Part shown: positions 1-8,870 of the stretch, piece after piece
Layout of the letters: every line of letters begins with the position of its first letter
How positions within the stretch are numbered: position 1 is the first letter of the stretch
Source of the DNA: Arthrobacter alpinus
Lineage (GTDB): Bacteria; Actinomycetota; Actinomycetes; Actinomycetales; Micrococcaceae
Direction: 5' to 3'
Assembly: GCF_900105965.1 (NCBI RefSeq)
Contig: NZ_FNTV01000001.1
Span: 3,038,001 to 3,102,000 of the forward strand
DNA length: 64,000 bases
The notes under the pieces: generated by a model
What the model saw: the letters and a program-made list of their open reading frames with translations, nothing else
Database searches by the model: none
What the model was told of the DNA's origin: nothing
Made by a program: the position numbers and the translations under genes

Positions 1-126
1 CGCAATCGTTGTATGCCTCGCGCGCTTCCGCAAGACGGTTGCCTAGAGACCTGTTCCAGTGAACAGTTCTCGAACAAACAGCGCAGGGCCTCTGAGTGAG
101 AGGATCCAGAAGTATTATCGCCTTTA

Positions 127-145
127 GATATCGGTTCCCGATATC
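127..145. promoter_or_regulatory. Inverted repeat, probable PadR operator
   Basis: Perfect 8-bp arms GATATCGG (127-134) and CCGATATC (138-145) are separated by 3 bases. They end 22 bases before the PadR start codon, where an autorepressing PadR protein would bind. Bases 1-126 hold nothing else I can recognise. Confidence 0.6.
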
Positions 146-167
146 AGGGACTTTGAGCGAGGTCTAA

Positions 168-473
168 ATGCGCGAACTAACTCGTGCAGCCGTCCGGCTA
201 CTCATCCTGCATCATGCCGCGGAGGAAGATATTCACGGCGCCTGGATGTCAGAGGAACTCTCCAACCATGGATACTCAATTTCCCCGGGGACGTTGTATC
301 CAACCCTGCACAGAATGGAAGAGCAGGGACTGCTCAGCTCCCGCCGGAGGTCGTTAACGGGCGACCGCGCCGAATCTACCGAACCACATCACAAGGCATC
401 CAAGCACTGGCCGAAGGCCGCATGGCCGTTGCTAAACTAGCGGCCGAAGTACTCCCCACTCGGCAAAGGGATA
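168..473 (+). pseudogene. PadR-family regulator, frameshifted
   Basis: The N-terminal 60 codons encode a PadR winged helix, including the typical stretch SPGTLYPTLHRMEEQGLL. The frame then leaves the family sequence and stops at 440. One extra G at the GG run 346-347 would restore a typical continuation (EVVNGRPRRIYRTTSQGIQAL and so on) in the next frame down to about 473. The gene is therefore either a real frameshift mutant or has a one-base sequencing error. An inverted repeat just upstream fits autorepression, and the following transporter is the likely target. Family assignment is firm; functionality is doubtful. Confidence 0.75.
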
Positions 474-479
474 GTGAAA

Positions 480-1733
480 ATGAGCCATCAGCCAACCTTG
501 GCGCGCCGCCTGGGCACCACCGACGCTGTGGTCATCGGACTGGGATCGATGATCGGCGCGGGTGTCTTTGCCGCTTTTACTCCGGCCGCAGCGGCGGCAG
601 GATCGGGTCTTTTGGTGGGCCTGGTAGTGGCTGCTTTTGTCGCTTTCTGCAATGCCACTTCCTCGGCACAGCTGGCCGCGGTCTATCCGGCCTCGGGCGG
701 AACCTACGTATACGGGCGTGAGCGCCTCGGCCCATGGTCGGGATACCTGGCCGGTTGGGGGTTCATTGTCGGCAAGACCGCCAGTGCCGCAGCGATGGCG
801 GTGACGTTCGCCGCCTATGCAGCCCCGAGTGGTTGGGAACGACCGGTCGCCATCGCGGCAGTCATTGGCCTTGCGGCTGTTAACTACCGGGGAGTCACAC
901 GGACCGCACGACTGACACGAATCCTGGTTGTTGTTGTGCTGATTTCCCTGGCTGTTGCCGTGGCAGCTGCATGGGGTGGCAGAGGCCCTGCACCACTGAA
1001 CATTCTTGGTGAAGGCCTCCTGGCCCACGGGTGGTACGGGATCATGCAATCCGCGGGTCTGCTGTTCTTCGCGTTCGCGGGGTATGCACGGATCGCTACG
1101 ATGGGCGAAGAAGTTCACAACCCCCGTCGAGCCATTCCTCGTGCCATCGGGATCTCCTTGCTCATCACGATAATCATTTACGCGGTCATCGCAGTGACGT
1201 TGCTGGCAACCATCGGACCCGATGGAATCACGGACTCTGCAACACCCCTGGCCAGCGCCGTAGGTTCAGGCACTTGGGCGTGGGCCGCACCTGTTGTACG
1301 CGTTGGTGCTGCCGTCGCCGCACTGGGTGCGTTGTTGGCCTTGGTTGCCGGGTTGGGCCGCACCAGTCTGGCCATGGCCAGGGAACAGGACCTGCCGAAT
1401 TGGTTTGCAGCCGTCCATCCCCGATATCAGGTTCCGCATCGTGCCGAAGTGGCCCTGGCCGCCGTGATTTGCGCAGTGATAGCCGTGGCAGATCTACGCG
1501 GCGCCATCGGGTTCTCCTCCTTTGGCGTCCTCGTCTACTACCTGGTGGCAAACATTGCTGCATTCACCCAACCCGCCGCTGATCGCCGATACCCCAAGGC
1601 GCTGCAAGTTATCGGTGCCGTGGCATGTGTTTCCTTGGTAGCGACGCTGCCACAGTCTTCGATCCTGACCGGAGTGGCCGTGTTCGTGGTCGGTATTGGG
1701 CTGCGAATGCTCCGACTACGCCAACACCGGTAA
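480..1733 (+). CDS. APC-family amino acid/polyamine permease
   Basis: This is a 417-residue integral membrane protein with about twelve hydrophobic segments. Near the N terminus it has the APC-superfamily signature (VIGLGSMIGAGVFAAF) that forms the broken first helix and binds the substrate carboxyl/amino groups, followed by a conserved YPASGGTYVYGRE segment. I chose ATG 480 over GTG 474 because the AAAGGG at 465-470 is correctly spaced for it. It lies directly behind the PadR gene and probably forms one unit with it. The substrate cannot be read from the sequence. Confidence 0.85.
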   Translation: MSHQPTLARRLGTTDAVVIGLGSMIGAGVFAAFTPAAAAAGSGLLVGLVVAAFVAFCNATSSAQLAAVYPASGGTYVYGRERLGPWSGYLAGWGFIVGKTASAAAMAVTFAAYAAPSGWERPVAIAAVIGLAAVNYRGVTRTARLTRILVVVVLISLAVAVAAAWGGRGPAPLNILGEGLLAHGWYGIMQSAGLLFFAFAGYARIATMGEEVHNPRRAIPRAIGISLLITIIIYAVIAVTLLATIGPDGITDSATPLASAVGSGTWAWAAPVVRVGAAVAALGALLALVAGLGRTSLAMAREQDLPNWFAAVHPRYQVPHRAEVALAAVICAVIAVADLRGAIGFSSFGVLVYYLVANIAAFTQPAADRRYPKALQVIGAVACVSLVATLPQSSILTGVAVFVVGIGLRMLRLRQHR

Positions 1734-1826
1734 CTTCCAGAACGGCTAGCGCCAAATACTCACCCCGCTCCAGCCCCCTCCTGTTGAAGGTTCCCCAACC
1801 AGACGCCCTGGTGTAAGAATGAGGCC

Positions 1827-2063
1827 ATGAACATAGAGAACTGGTGGCCCCTTCTGGACTCATCGACCCAGCAATGGTTAATCAACAACAACGGAGACGT
1901 TGTGCCGGCATCCATCCTTGATCAGATCACGGCTCTAGCAGGCCACCCCACGGCAGATACTTCTTGGGTTGGATCCAATGTTCCGGAGGAATTTTACCTC
2001 GCGGATGAAGCAATCGACTGGATAGAAAAAATAGCGAACGACGAGGACTCTGAGAGCGAGTAG
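1827..2063 (+). CDS. Small acidic hypothetical protein
   Basis: This is a 78-residue soluble protein rich in Asp and Glu, especially at the C terminus (NDEDSESE), with many Trp and Ile residues and no signal peptide. GAGG stands just before the ATG. I recognise no domain. The neighbours (an APC permease upstream, a convergent HAAS-type membrane protein downstream) give no functional clue. Codon use is ordinary for the window, so I believe it is translated. Confidence 0.6.
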   Translation: MNIENWWPLLDSSTQQWLINNNGDVVPASILDQITALAGHPTADTSWVGSNVPEEFYLADEAIDWIEKIANDEDSESE

Positions 2064-2135
2064 ACGATCCAAATTCGGGTGTCCACTCGCCTGACATCAA
2101 CGCCCTCGCCCTCCGCTGGAGGGGTCGCCAGTACG

Positions 2136-3494
2136 CTAGGCGAACCCGAACAGGGGCGGGAAGATGAGAACTACGACGGCGGCCCAGGCGCCGTAGACCG
2201 GCAGGTACCGTGTTTGCCAGCATTCGACTGCGGCGAACGGGCGCCGGCCGCGCAGGAAGCCGAGGGCGTGCCATGCCGCGCCGAGCAGGTGGACCAGAAG
2301 AACAACATTGAGGCCAAATGCGGCGATCTTGTTGGGGCTGTAGCCGAACTCGGCAATACGCGTAAGCATCGCCGTCAGCATCACCACATCGACGGCAAGT
2401 GCCGCAACCACCAGGACCAGCTGCAGCGCATCGAACAGGCCGGGCGGAGCAAGCGAGTCGCGGGCGGAAATTGAGTAGAGCAGCAGGCACAAAACCAGCA
2501 CAAGAATTGCATCCATGAGGATGAGCAGGTTCCGGTCAATAGCGGCGAAGCCACCCGCTGTGGCAAGCACGGGCAGAAGCGCCAGCAGCATGACAACCGT
2601 CAAGGGCGTGAACACGCGTGTGAGCACGGGTGCGATGTTTTCAACGACCTGTTGCTTGGCCTCGACGAGCCAGCTCGCAACCACAAGCGCCCCCGGCACC
2701 GCAAACGGCAGAATCCAGTTTTCCAGGACCGGTTCGAAGTCGATCCCAATGATCCGGAGGGTGGCGAGTGTGAGCGCGATCAGGACGGCACCCCCAAGTG
2801 CCAGCAGCGTGAAGTAGATTGCGAACTCACCTGTAAACCGGACAAAGTCCATGCGGCGCCTGTCGGACCGCCACCTCCCTCCTACATACGCCACTCCCAC
2901 CAGAACCCACAGGGCCACCAACGCGTGGAGGGCAGCGAGCATCCCGGTGGAGCCGCCTGACACAAACGGGTAGACGTTGAGAGCGACTGCCAGAAGAACA
3001 AAGGGAACGCACAGTGTCACCAACACCGACACAGAAAATCGGCGCTTCCATGCGAAGAACCCGGCCAGGAATGGGAAGACGAGAAGGCCGGCGTTGCGCA
3101 TCAGCGCTTCGCCTCCGCCGATCCAGGCAAGGCCAGCCTTGACAGCCATGCCCGCCCCGACAGCCAGGGCAAGGACGACTGCCAGTTCGCGCCAGTGCGG
3201 CGTGCCGGCGTCGTTCGAACCTTCTGGAACCAGGACAAGCTGCTTCCACAGCCGGTCGGAGTGTTCACGGGCAAACTCTCGGGAGACGGCATCGAGGTTG
3301 CCGAGGCGCTTGATGGCGACGAGGAATGCCTCCTCGTCATCCAGGCCTGTCGCCTGCCGCTCCGAAATTTGTTCGCGCAGGTGGTCCTCGAGCTCGTCAA
3401 CGTCAGCGGGTGAGATGGCTTGGCTGCGCTGAACAAATCCACGCCACCTGTCGATCTGGGCCTCCAATTCGGCGTGTCCCTCCACTATGCCCAT
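2136..3494 (-). CDS. HAAS/permease-prefix-domain membrane protein
   Basis: This 452-residue protein has a soluble N-terminal helical domain of about 90 residues (LEAQIDRWRGFVQRSQAISPADVDELEDHLREQI is characteristic but given here only in part) of the HAAS/'permease prefix domain' type. About ten hydrophobic segments follow. Such proteins are usually encoded beside a PadR regulator, as here: the start at 3494 overlaps the PadR stop by 10 bases, so the two are translationally coupled. The longer open frame running up to 3719 is a shadow of PadR. The role of the membrane part is unknown; signalling to, or a target of, PadR is inferred from the pairing. Confidence 0.75.
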   Translation of the reverse strand: MGIVEGHAELEAQIDRWRGFVQRSQAISPADVDELEDHLREQISERQATGLDDEEAFLVAIKRLGNLDAVSREFAREHSDRLWKQLVLVPEGSNDAGTPHWRELAVVLALAVGAGMAVKAGLAWIGGGEALMRNAGLLVFPFLAGFFAWKRRFSVSVLVTLCVPFVLLAVALNVYPFVSGGSTGMLAALHALVALWVLVGVAYVGGRWRSDRRRMDFVRFTGEFAIYFTLLALGGAVLIALTLATLRIIGIDFEPVLENWILPFAVPGALVVASWLVEAKQQVVENIAPVLTRVFTPLTVVMLLALLPVLATAGGFAAIDRNLLILMDAILVLVLCLLLYSISARDSLAPPGLFDALQLVLVVAALAVDVVMLTAMLTRIAEFGYSPNKIAAFGLNVVLLVHLLGAAWHALGFLRGRRPFAAVECWQTRYLPVYGAWAAVVVLIFPPLFGFA

Positions 3495-3859
3495 CCCTCC
3501 ACCGAGGTGGGAAACCGTGGCGTGGTCTCCCACACTTGGCGTAGCGCGTCTGCGACGACGGTCCACTGCGCCTGCCGGTCGGCGAGAGCTTCCCGGCCCG
3601 TGGACGTGATGGCGTAGTGCTTGCGCCGGCGTCCGGCGTCGGAGGTTCCCCACGACGACGACACGTAACCGAACCGCTCGAGCCGGTGGAGCAGCGGGTA
3701 GAGCATCCCGTCGGTCCACTGCATGTTTCCGCCCGACAACTCACTCACCCGTTTAAGGATTGCGTAACCGTACAGGTCCCCGTCCGAAAGGATGCCCAGC
3801 ACCAGCGGGGTGGCCGAGGCTGCGACCAAGTCTTTATCAATGCGCACTGCAACTCCCAT
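3485..3859 (-). CDS. PadR-family transcriptional regulator
   Basis: This 124-residue winged-helix protein has the PadR hallmarks LVLGILSDGDLYGYAILKRV and DGMLYPLLHRLERFGYV, and a C-terminal helix for dimerisation. It is the first gene of a two-gene unit with the HAAS-type membrane protein. No good ribosome binding site precedes ATG 3859, so the mRNA may be leaderless or nearly so. A repeated TACATAG/CTATGT pattern directly upstream is a likely operator, suggesting autoregulation. Unlike the PadR at 168, this copy is intact. Confidence 0.85.
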   Translation of the reverse strand: MGVAVRIDKDLVAASATPLVLGILSDGDLYGYAILKRVSELSGGNMQWTDGMLYPLLHRLERFGYVSSSWGTSDAGRRRKHYAITSTGREALADRQAQWTVVADALRQVWETTPRFPTSVEGWA

Positions 3860-3900
3860 ACATAGATCAGAAGGGTATCTAACATAGTAGCTCTATGTAT
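3858..3900. promoter_or_regulatory. Inverted-repeat cluster upstream of PadR
   Basis: ATACATAG (3858-3865) is the exact reverse complement of CTATGTAT (3893-3900). An inner ACATAG (82-87 of the same block, 3882-3887) pairs with CTATGT (3893-3898) across 5 bases. The repeats lie across the start of the PadR gene and the divergent region, a typical PadR operator position. Confidence 0.5.
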
Positions 3901-3949
3901 GAAAACGGCAAGTGCCCGACGCCCCTTCGAGTGCCCGTATCCTGACCTC

Positions 3950-4477
3950 ATGGAGATTGTTTTGCTGGATCAGGTTGTCAAAACCGACTATGGGCAACTA
4001 GACGTCATCTGGATTTTGGACGGTGGCTTCGATGGTGACTCCGACCGGTACTTCGCCGGTCAGGTCAACGGCTTGGTTGGTGCATCCGCCTCGAGCGGCG
4101 TGTACATCAACCTGGCCCGCCGTTCAGGAGGCTCTCACGTACGGATGGTCCTACGCGAAGCGCCTCCGGCCAACGACGACGCGCGCTGGGAAGACGTCGT
4201 CGAGGTTTCGTTCGCAATCCCCACCGGGCATGAAGTGCGGTGGTGTAGTTGGGCGGGCGAGAGCTGGGGAGCGCTGAAGGCCATCATCCCGGGCAGTTAC
4301 CGGATGCGGGTCAGCGCAAGCGGCCGCGATGAGGGCCGAGACGGCGAATTCTTCCATGGCGTGGTGGACACCTATTTAGTTCAACTGTGGCCTGACAATC
4401 TGAAACCAGATGCCATATTGCGCGCAACGAGTGAAGACGGCCAATACTGGCATAGAGAATTCGGCTCCCGCCGATAG
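3950..4477 (+). CDS. Hypothetical protein
   Basis: This is a 175-residue soluble protein if translated from ATG 3950; an in-frame ATG at 3899 would add 17 residues that look non-native and overlap the PadR operator. It has many Trp, Gly and charged residues (VIWILDGGFDGDSDRYFAGQVNG, part) and no signal peptide or membrane segment. I do not recognise the family. It is divergent from the PadR/HAAS pair and has no partner on its own strand. Confidence 0.6.
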   Translation: MEIVLLDQVVKTDYGQLDVIWILDGGFDGDSDRYFAGQVNGLVGASASSGVYINLARRSGGSHVRMVLREAPPANDDARWEDVVEVSFAIPTGHEVRWCSWAGESWGALKAIIPGSYRMRVSASGRDEGRDGEFFHGVVDTYLVQLWPDNLKPDAILRATSEDGQYWHREFGSRR

Positions 4478-4537
4478 TCACGCTTTCCAATGTCCTAAAT
4501 TAATAACTCATGGTGTGATCAAGTGAAAGAAACGGCA

Positions 4538-4815
4538 ATGAACCTTTCAAAAAAAACTCATCTGACCCGAGGGTCAGCAGCCGTAGTGCTGGCTGGCCTG
4601 ATTGCAGCATTCACCGGTTTTTTCTCATACATAACACGATACGCAAATCTGGATTCCCTTGCCGGCACTATCGATGAGTCTCTCTACGAACAGATCACTC
4701 AAATGTTCATCCCAGAGAAGGTGCTACTTCTTGGGGAACTATTCTCATTGTCATTGGTGCGATCGGTATTGTTTGGGGCCTCTCCGCTAGATCGAAAGTA
4801 CTCCGAGCAAGGTGA
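4538..4815 (+). pseudogene. Small two-helix membrane protein, frameshifted
   Basis: The open frame from 4538 encodes a first membrane helix (AAVVLAGLIAAFTGFFSYI) and a loop up to KVLLLG. It then loses family-like character and runs to 4918 over the neighbouring lipoprotein gene. Adding one G to the run GGGG at 4733-4736 joins it to a second membrane helix (TILIVIGAIGIVWGL) and a basic tail ending at a stop at 4813-4815, just before the convergent gene ends. This would be a coherent protein of about 92 residues. A one-base deletion or a sequencing error is the simplest reading. A GTG at 4523 is an alternative start. Confidence 0.55.
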
Positions 4816-4837
4816 CCGGTATTCGCACGAGAAATTT

Positions 4838-5272
4838 CTAACGTTCAGCGATGAGAATGTTCTCGGCGATCTTTATCCAGCCAGATTCGATTTTTCCAGT
4901 GTCGGAGTCGTCGCCTAGAAGAATCGTTGAAAAAGCCCCCTCCGATGACGACAAATTAACAATTTCGCCGGCGTTTTTCGTATCTCCGCAACCTACATGC
5001 GAACCGGAGGCATCACCCGACGGAACAAGGGCCATGCAGGTGGTTCTGGCATCGTCGCTTTGGGCCGCGAAGTATTGCACACCGTCCTTGGAGGCGAGCA
5101 GGCGCGCACTGTCCCGGTTCACCTGGTCCGGGAGAGCGACAACCGCAGGTAGCGCGTCCTCGACCGTGGCGGCACGGTTTAGTTCCTTGAGCCCGGCCTG
5201 ACCGGAACAGCCTGTCAGAAGGAAAAGCACAATTCCGGCCGCGCCAACGAACCGAAGTGAAAAATGTTTCAC
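4838..5272 (-). CDS. Small lipoprotein of unknown function
   Basis: This 144-residue protein has a clear lipoprotein signal peptide: basic start (MKHFSLR), hydrophobic core, and lipobox LLTGC with the lipidated Cys at residue 22. The mature part is soluble and contains three further Cys residues (TTCMAL, HVGCGD). It would be anchored to the outer face of the membrane. I recognise no family. It is convergent with the frameshifted small membrane protein, with a 22-base gap once that gene's true end is used. Confidence 0.7.
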   Translation of the reverse strand: MKHFSLRFVGAAGIVLFLLTGCSGQAGLKELNRAATVEDALPAVVALPDQVNRDSARLLASKDGVQYFAAQSDDARTTCMALVPSGDASGSHVGCGDTKNAGEIVNLSSSEGAFSTILLGDDSDTGKIESGWIKIAENILIAER

Positions 5273-5429
5273 AATTGCCCCCAGTCAATTTTGGATTGAG
5301 GCTACAGGATGTTTCGACCTCAAGGAAGGGGCAAGAGAAATCCATGGCAGTCAATCTGGGACGAACTTGAGGGCAGCTGTGGCGCCACGACGCTGGAGTT
5401 AATCGGTGCGCCTTGGTAGCTTTCAACAC

Positions 5430-5867
5430 ATGGCCATAAAACTTGAAAACGTTGGTATCGCCGTTCGCGACCTCGAAGAAACCATCGCCTTTTTCACCGA
5501 TCTGGGTCTTACCGTGGTCGGCCGTGACACGGTCAGCGGCGATTGGACCGACACCGCCGTCGGACTTGATGGGAATCATGCCAATATCGCTATGCTCCAG
5601 ACCCCGGACGGTCATGGCCGGCTCGAGCTCTTCGAATACATCCACCCCGAAGCGATCGAGACGAACCCCACCCGCCCCAACGACATCGGAATGCACCGCG
5701 TGGCCTTCTCGGTAGACGACATCGATGCGGCCCTCGAAATAGCTGCAAAGCATGGATGCCATCCACTACGTGGCGTGGCAAATTACGCCGACATCTATAA
5801 GCTCACATATCTTCGCGGCCCCAGCGGAATCCTCGTGATGCTCGCCCAAGACCTGACGAAAGACTGA
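5430..5867 (+). CDS. VOC/glyoxalase-fold protein
   Basis: This 145-residue protein has two beta-alpha-beta-beta-beta modules of the vicinal oxygen chelate fold. The first starts LENVGIAVRDLEETIAFFTDLGL and the second GMHRVAFSVDDIDAALE; the endings ELFEY and GILVMLAQ fit metal-ligand strands. ATG 5430 starts the first module directly; the upstream in-frame codons from 5406 look non-native. Members include glyoxalases, epimerases, dioxygenases and thiol-transfer resistance proteins, and the substrate cannot be chosen here. Confidence 0.8.
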   Translation: MAIKLENVGIAVRDLEETIAFFTDLGLTVVGRDTVSGDWTDTAVGLDGNHANIAMLQTPDGHGRLELFEYIHPEAIETNPTRPNDIGMHRVAFSVDDIDAALEIAAKHGCHPLRGVANYADIYKLTYLRGPSGILVMLAQDLTKD

Positions 5868-5880
5868 AACCCGAATCGGT

Positions 5881-6381
5881 TCAGCGTTTCTTCCCTCCAA
5901 CACCTGGCACTGACGTGACTTGTTTCATCCACGCCGCGATCTGGTGTTCGTCGAGGTCCTCCATGGATTCGATCTCCACGCCCCGCGTCGCCTTGCCCAT
6001 GCCTATTGGCGTCACAGGAGGTACTGGATCGAGCGCCGCGCCATTGATAAACATGAGCTTGACGTGGCCGGCAAAACCGCCGCAACTAAAGCACCAACCG
6101 TCACCGACACCGTAGTAGGACATGCCCCACTTCACGGACCGCTGGAGGTTGGGCAGGGTCTTGGCCGCCAGCGCATCCACTGTTTCGGCGAGGCTGCGCT
6201 GCGGCTGCGGCAGAGTGGCGATGTACGCGAAGACCGGTCTATCTCCGACCGCCGCTTTCGCTGGACTTGCCCTGCCGGTCATGGCTTCCGGCAGTGCGAA
6301 CGTGGCGTCAATGGGCGCCGCTGTGCGCGTGTCCGGCTTTTGTGCTTCCTTTTTGCCGTTCTCCCCGCTGGTCATGGACAC
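5881..6381 (-). CDS. DUF1801 (YdhG-like) protein
   Basis: This 166-residue protein has a disordered N terminus and a C-terminal DUF1801 domain (VFAYIATLPQPQRSLAETVDALAA, then VKWGMSYYGVGDGWCFSCGGF and HVKLMFINGA). This family has a domain fold related to YdhG and no established activity. ATG 6381 or the second ATG two codons later could be the start. It is convergent with the VOC gene (13-base gap) and stands alone on its strand. Confidence 0.7.
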   Translation of the reverse strand: MSMTSGENGKKEAQKPDTRTAAPIDATFALPEAMTGRASPAKAAVGDRPVFAYIATLPQPQRSLAETVDALAAKTLPNLQRSVKWGMSYYGVGDGWCFSCGGFAGHVKLMFINGAALDPVPPVTPIGMGKATRGVEIESMEDLDEHQIAAWMKQVTSVPGVGGKKR

Positions 6382-6503
6382 TATTCTTCCTTACGCATAG
6401 CTGTACGTCACCGGTCTGGAACTCAGCCAGCGGTCATCCGTGCGCCTGGAGTAGGCTGGTGACGTTCGCTTCTGAACAAGAAATCCCGTGGGGGGAAAAG
6501 CTT

Positions 6504-6656
6504 ATGGCATTCGTTCTAGCTATCGTATTTGCGGTGATCTTCTTTTACGTCTTGTACGGGGTCATACGGTCAGGAACGCGGGACGGCATTATTGACGCCC
6601 GAAACGCCGAGATTGCTGCCCAAAGACGTGACGCAGACTCCACAAATCCCAGCTAG
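6504..6656 (+). CDS. Single-helix small membrane protein
   Basis: This is a 50-residue protein with one N-terminal membrane helix (FVLAIVFAVIFFYVLYGVI) followed by a charged tail (RDGIIDARNAEIAAQRRDAD). A strong purine-rich site (GGGGGGAAAAG) precedes ATG 6504. The longer open frame from 6267 is antisense to DUF1801 and unlikely to be used. Function unknown; it resembles many small actinobacterial membrane proteins with a cytoplasmic tail. Confidence 0.65.
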   Translation: MAFVLAIVFAVIFFYVLYGVIRSGTRDGIIDARNAEIAAQRRDADSTNPS

Positions 6657-6832
6657 GCGAATCTATTCTGGGTGGTCCATCCTTGTCCCTAAGAGGCCGC
6701 CGAGGACTGCATCATCGTTCGTCTTTCGGTACCCAGTCAAAGCTGGATCCACCTAGTTTGTCAGCGATACGCCAAAAACTAGGGGCAGCTGAAGATAGCG
6801 TCAGGCGCAGCCGGCGGGCGGAGAGGAACCCC

Positions 6833-8131
6833 ATGTCCAAGGCGACAACGATCGTGAACGCGAAGGTGTTCGACGGGACGACGCTGAAGGACTGGACCTC
6901 GGTCCGGTTCGTTGGCGGCTTGATCACAGAGTGCTCTGTGGCCTCGGCTGCCCAGGAGGGCGACGAGGTGATCGATGCAGCGGGTGGGACCGTGTTTCCC
7001 GGGCTGATCGACGCCCACGTGCACATCGTTTCCGGGGCACTGGCCCAATCTTTGAACTTCGGCGTCACCACCGTCCTGGACATGTTCAGCAAGCCAGACG
7101 TTGTCGCCAGGGCCAAGGAGCAGGCTGACTCGCGCCCTGACGTGGCCGATGTTCGTTCCTCGGGGGTCGGCGCCACCGCGCCAGGCGGGCACCCCTCTCT
7201 GATGTACGCCCCGTTCCCCACGTTGACCGCCGCTGAGCAGGCAGAACAGTTCGTCGCGGAACGGATTGCTGAGGGCTCGGACTACCTCAAGATTATCTCC
7301 GGCACCGGGGGCCTGTGGCCCTCGCTAAATTCCGGAACCATCAAGGCACTGGTCGTTGCGGCCCACGCCCGTGGCCTGCTCGTCGTCGCGCATGTGAGCT
7401 CGACGGCGGGGCTCGAGGAGGCCGTGTCCGCCGGCGTCGACGTGCTCGCCCACGTTCCCGCCGACGTCGAGCTTGGCATGTCCCTGATCGAACGCATTGC
7501 CGACGCCGGAATGGCTGTTGGTCCCACGCTTGCGACCATCGAAAATACCCTCGGTGAACAGGGCGGCGCGGCCGTGGCCGAGGATCCTCTGCTCGCTGAT
7601 GCGCTCGGGGATGCCTGGGTACACCGGTTGACATCGGCTTCCAAGGGGTTCCGTGGCCGCGCAATGCCGCCTTATTCACGTGCCGAGGAGAACGTGCGGC
7701 GGCTGGCCAATGCTGGCGTGACACTCCTTGCAGGCACCGACGCTCCGAACCCCGGGACCGTGTTCGGGGCAAGCCTGCATCGGGAATTAGAGCTCCTTGT
7801 CCGGTGCGGCCTGAGCCCAACGCAGGCACTGGTCGCTGCCACAAGCCAACCGGCACGAGTCTTCGGCCTGGAGGACCGAGGACGCGTGGGCGTTGGACTT
7901 CGAGCAGACCTGGTCCTCGTTTCCGGTGACCCGCTGGAGGACATCACCGCGACCCGAGCCATTGAGTGGATATGGCGCGGCGGTTCAGCCTGCGATCGAG
8001 GCGCTTTCGTTGCGAGCGCAGCCGAGGCTGAACAGTTGGACGCTTTCGACGCTCAGATTACCAAGGTCGTTGCGGCCGTGCGCGAGCGCCGGGCCGTCGG
8101 GAGCCGTACGCATAGCCGCCGCCTCAAGTGA
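6833..8131 (+). CDS. Amidohydrolase-family protein
   Basis: This 432-residue metal-dependent hydrolase has an N-terminal beta-sandwich (VNAKVFDGTTL), the HxH metal motif in GLIDAHVHIVSG, a further His in LVVAHVSS, and a C-terminal TLLAGTDAPNPG segment with the catalytic Asp. The end (GLRADLVLVSGDPLEDI) is typical of the imidazolonepropionase/prolidase-like branch of the amidohydrolases. GAGAGGA at 6821-6827 supports ATG 6833; the upstream frame is spurious. Substrate unknown. Confidence 0.85.
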   Translation: MSKATTIVNAKVFDGTTLKDWTSVRFVGGLITECSVASAAQEGDEVIDAAGGTVFPGLIDAHVHIVSGALAQSLNFGVTTVLDMFSKPDVVARAKEQADSRPDVADVRSSGVGATAPGGHPSLMYAPFPTLTAAEQAEQFVAERIAEGSDYLKIISGTGGLWPSLNSGTIKALVVAAHARGLLVVAHVSSTAGLEEAVSAGVDVLAHVPADVELGMSLIERIADAGMAVGPTLATIENTLGEQGGAAVAEDPLLADALGDAWVHRLTSASKGFRGRAMPPYSRAEENVRRLANAGVTLLAGTDAPNPGTVFGASLHRELELLVRCGLSPTQALVAATSQPARVFGLEDRGRVGVGLRADLVLVSGDPLEDITATRAIEWIWRGGSACDRGAFVASAAEAEQLDAFDAQITKVVAAVRERRAVGSRTHSRRLK

Positions 8132-8192
8132 GCGTCCACCAGTTTTCCCCACGCCAACGTTGCCTGATGACTACATCTGGGACCATGGCGGT

Positions 8193-8870
8193 ATGAATGA
8201 GTTCATGAGATCACTGGCAACCGACATTCTCGCCGCAGTGGGTCCCGGTCGGCGGTTCCTGGGAGTTGACGGCGTCGATGGCAGTGGAAAGACTGCCTTC
8301 GCCGCCAAGTTAAAGGCCGCGATCCAGGATCGACCCGTGATTGTCATTCACATGGACGACTTCCTTAATCCCTCGGCCATTCGGCACGCCAAGGGCCGCA
8401 GCTCGGCCGAAGGCTTTTGGCAGGACACCTACAATTACGCAGCCGTGCGGAACCAATTATTCGCACCCCTGCAGCCGAACGGGAATGGGTGGTACTCGCC
8501 TGCCTCCTATGGCCACAAAGCCGACCGCACCGCACCGGCGGAGTTCATTCAGGCTCCCTCAGATGCGCTGATCTTGGTGGAAGGCATGTTCCTGCACCGT
8601 GACGAAATTCGCCACTACTGGGATGCGTCAGTGTTCCTGGACGTACCCTTCACCGAGACAGCAGCGCGAATGGCCGTTCGCAACGGCAGCAATCCCGACC
8701 CGGAACACCCCACACTGCGCCGGTACGTCGAGGGGCAGCGTCGCTACTTCGAAGCGGTTCAGCCGTGGAGCCACGCCACCTTCGTCATTGATAACACCGA
8801 CTTCGCCTCGCCCACAGTCATCCGTCCTAATGTGGTGGCAAACGTCCCGAAAACCGGAGCCAACTCATGA
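8193..8870 (+). CDS. Uridine-kinase-like P-loop NTPase
   Basis: This 225-residue protein has a Walker A motif (GVDGSGKTAF) near residue 28. It also has a DDF motif (VIHMDDFLNPS) matching the nucleoside kinase/phosphoribulokinase fold, and a late LVEGMFLHRDEIRHYWDASVFLD segment as in uridine kinases. It probably phosphorylates a nucleoside or small alcohol in the cytoplasm. It overlaps the next gene by four bases (ATGA), so the two are cotranscribed. The start at ATG 8193 comes 61 bases after the amidohydrolase. Confidence 0.8.
   Translation: MNEFMRSLATDILAAVGPGRRFLGVDGVDGSGKTAFAAKLKAAIQDRPVIVIHMDDFLNPSAIRHAKGRSSAEGFWQDTYNYAAVRNQLFAPLQPNGNGWYSPASYGHKADRTAPAEFIQAPSDALILVEGMFLHRDEIRHYWDASVFLDVPFTETAARMAVRNGSNPDPEHPTLRRYVEGQRRYFEAVQPWSHATFVIDNTDFASPTVIRPNVVANVPKTGANS

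Noticed and set aside
3495..3719. N-terminal extension of the HAAS-type membrane protein
   Set aside because: The extra 75 codons are antiparallel-free but out of frame with PadR and purely Arg/Pro rich; PadR is the real gene there and ATG 3494 starts the domain.
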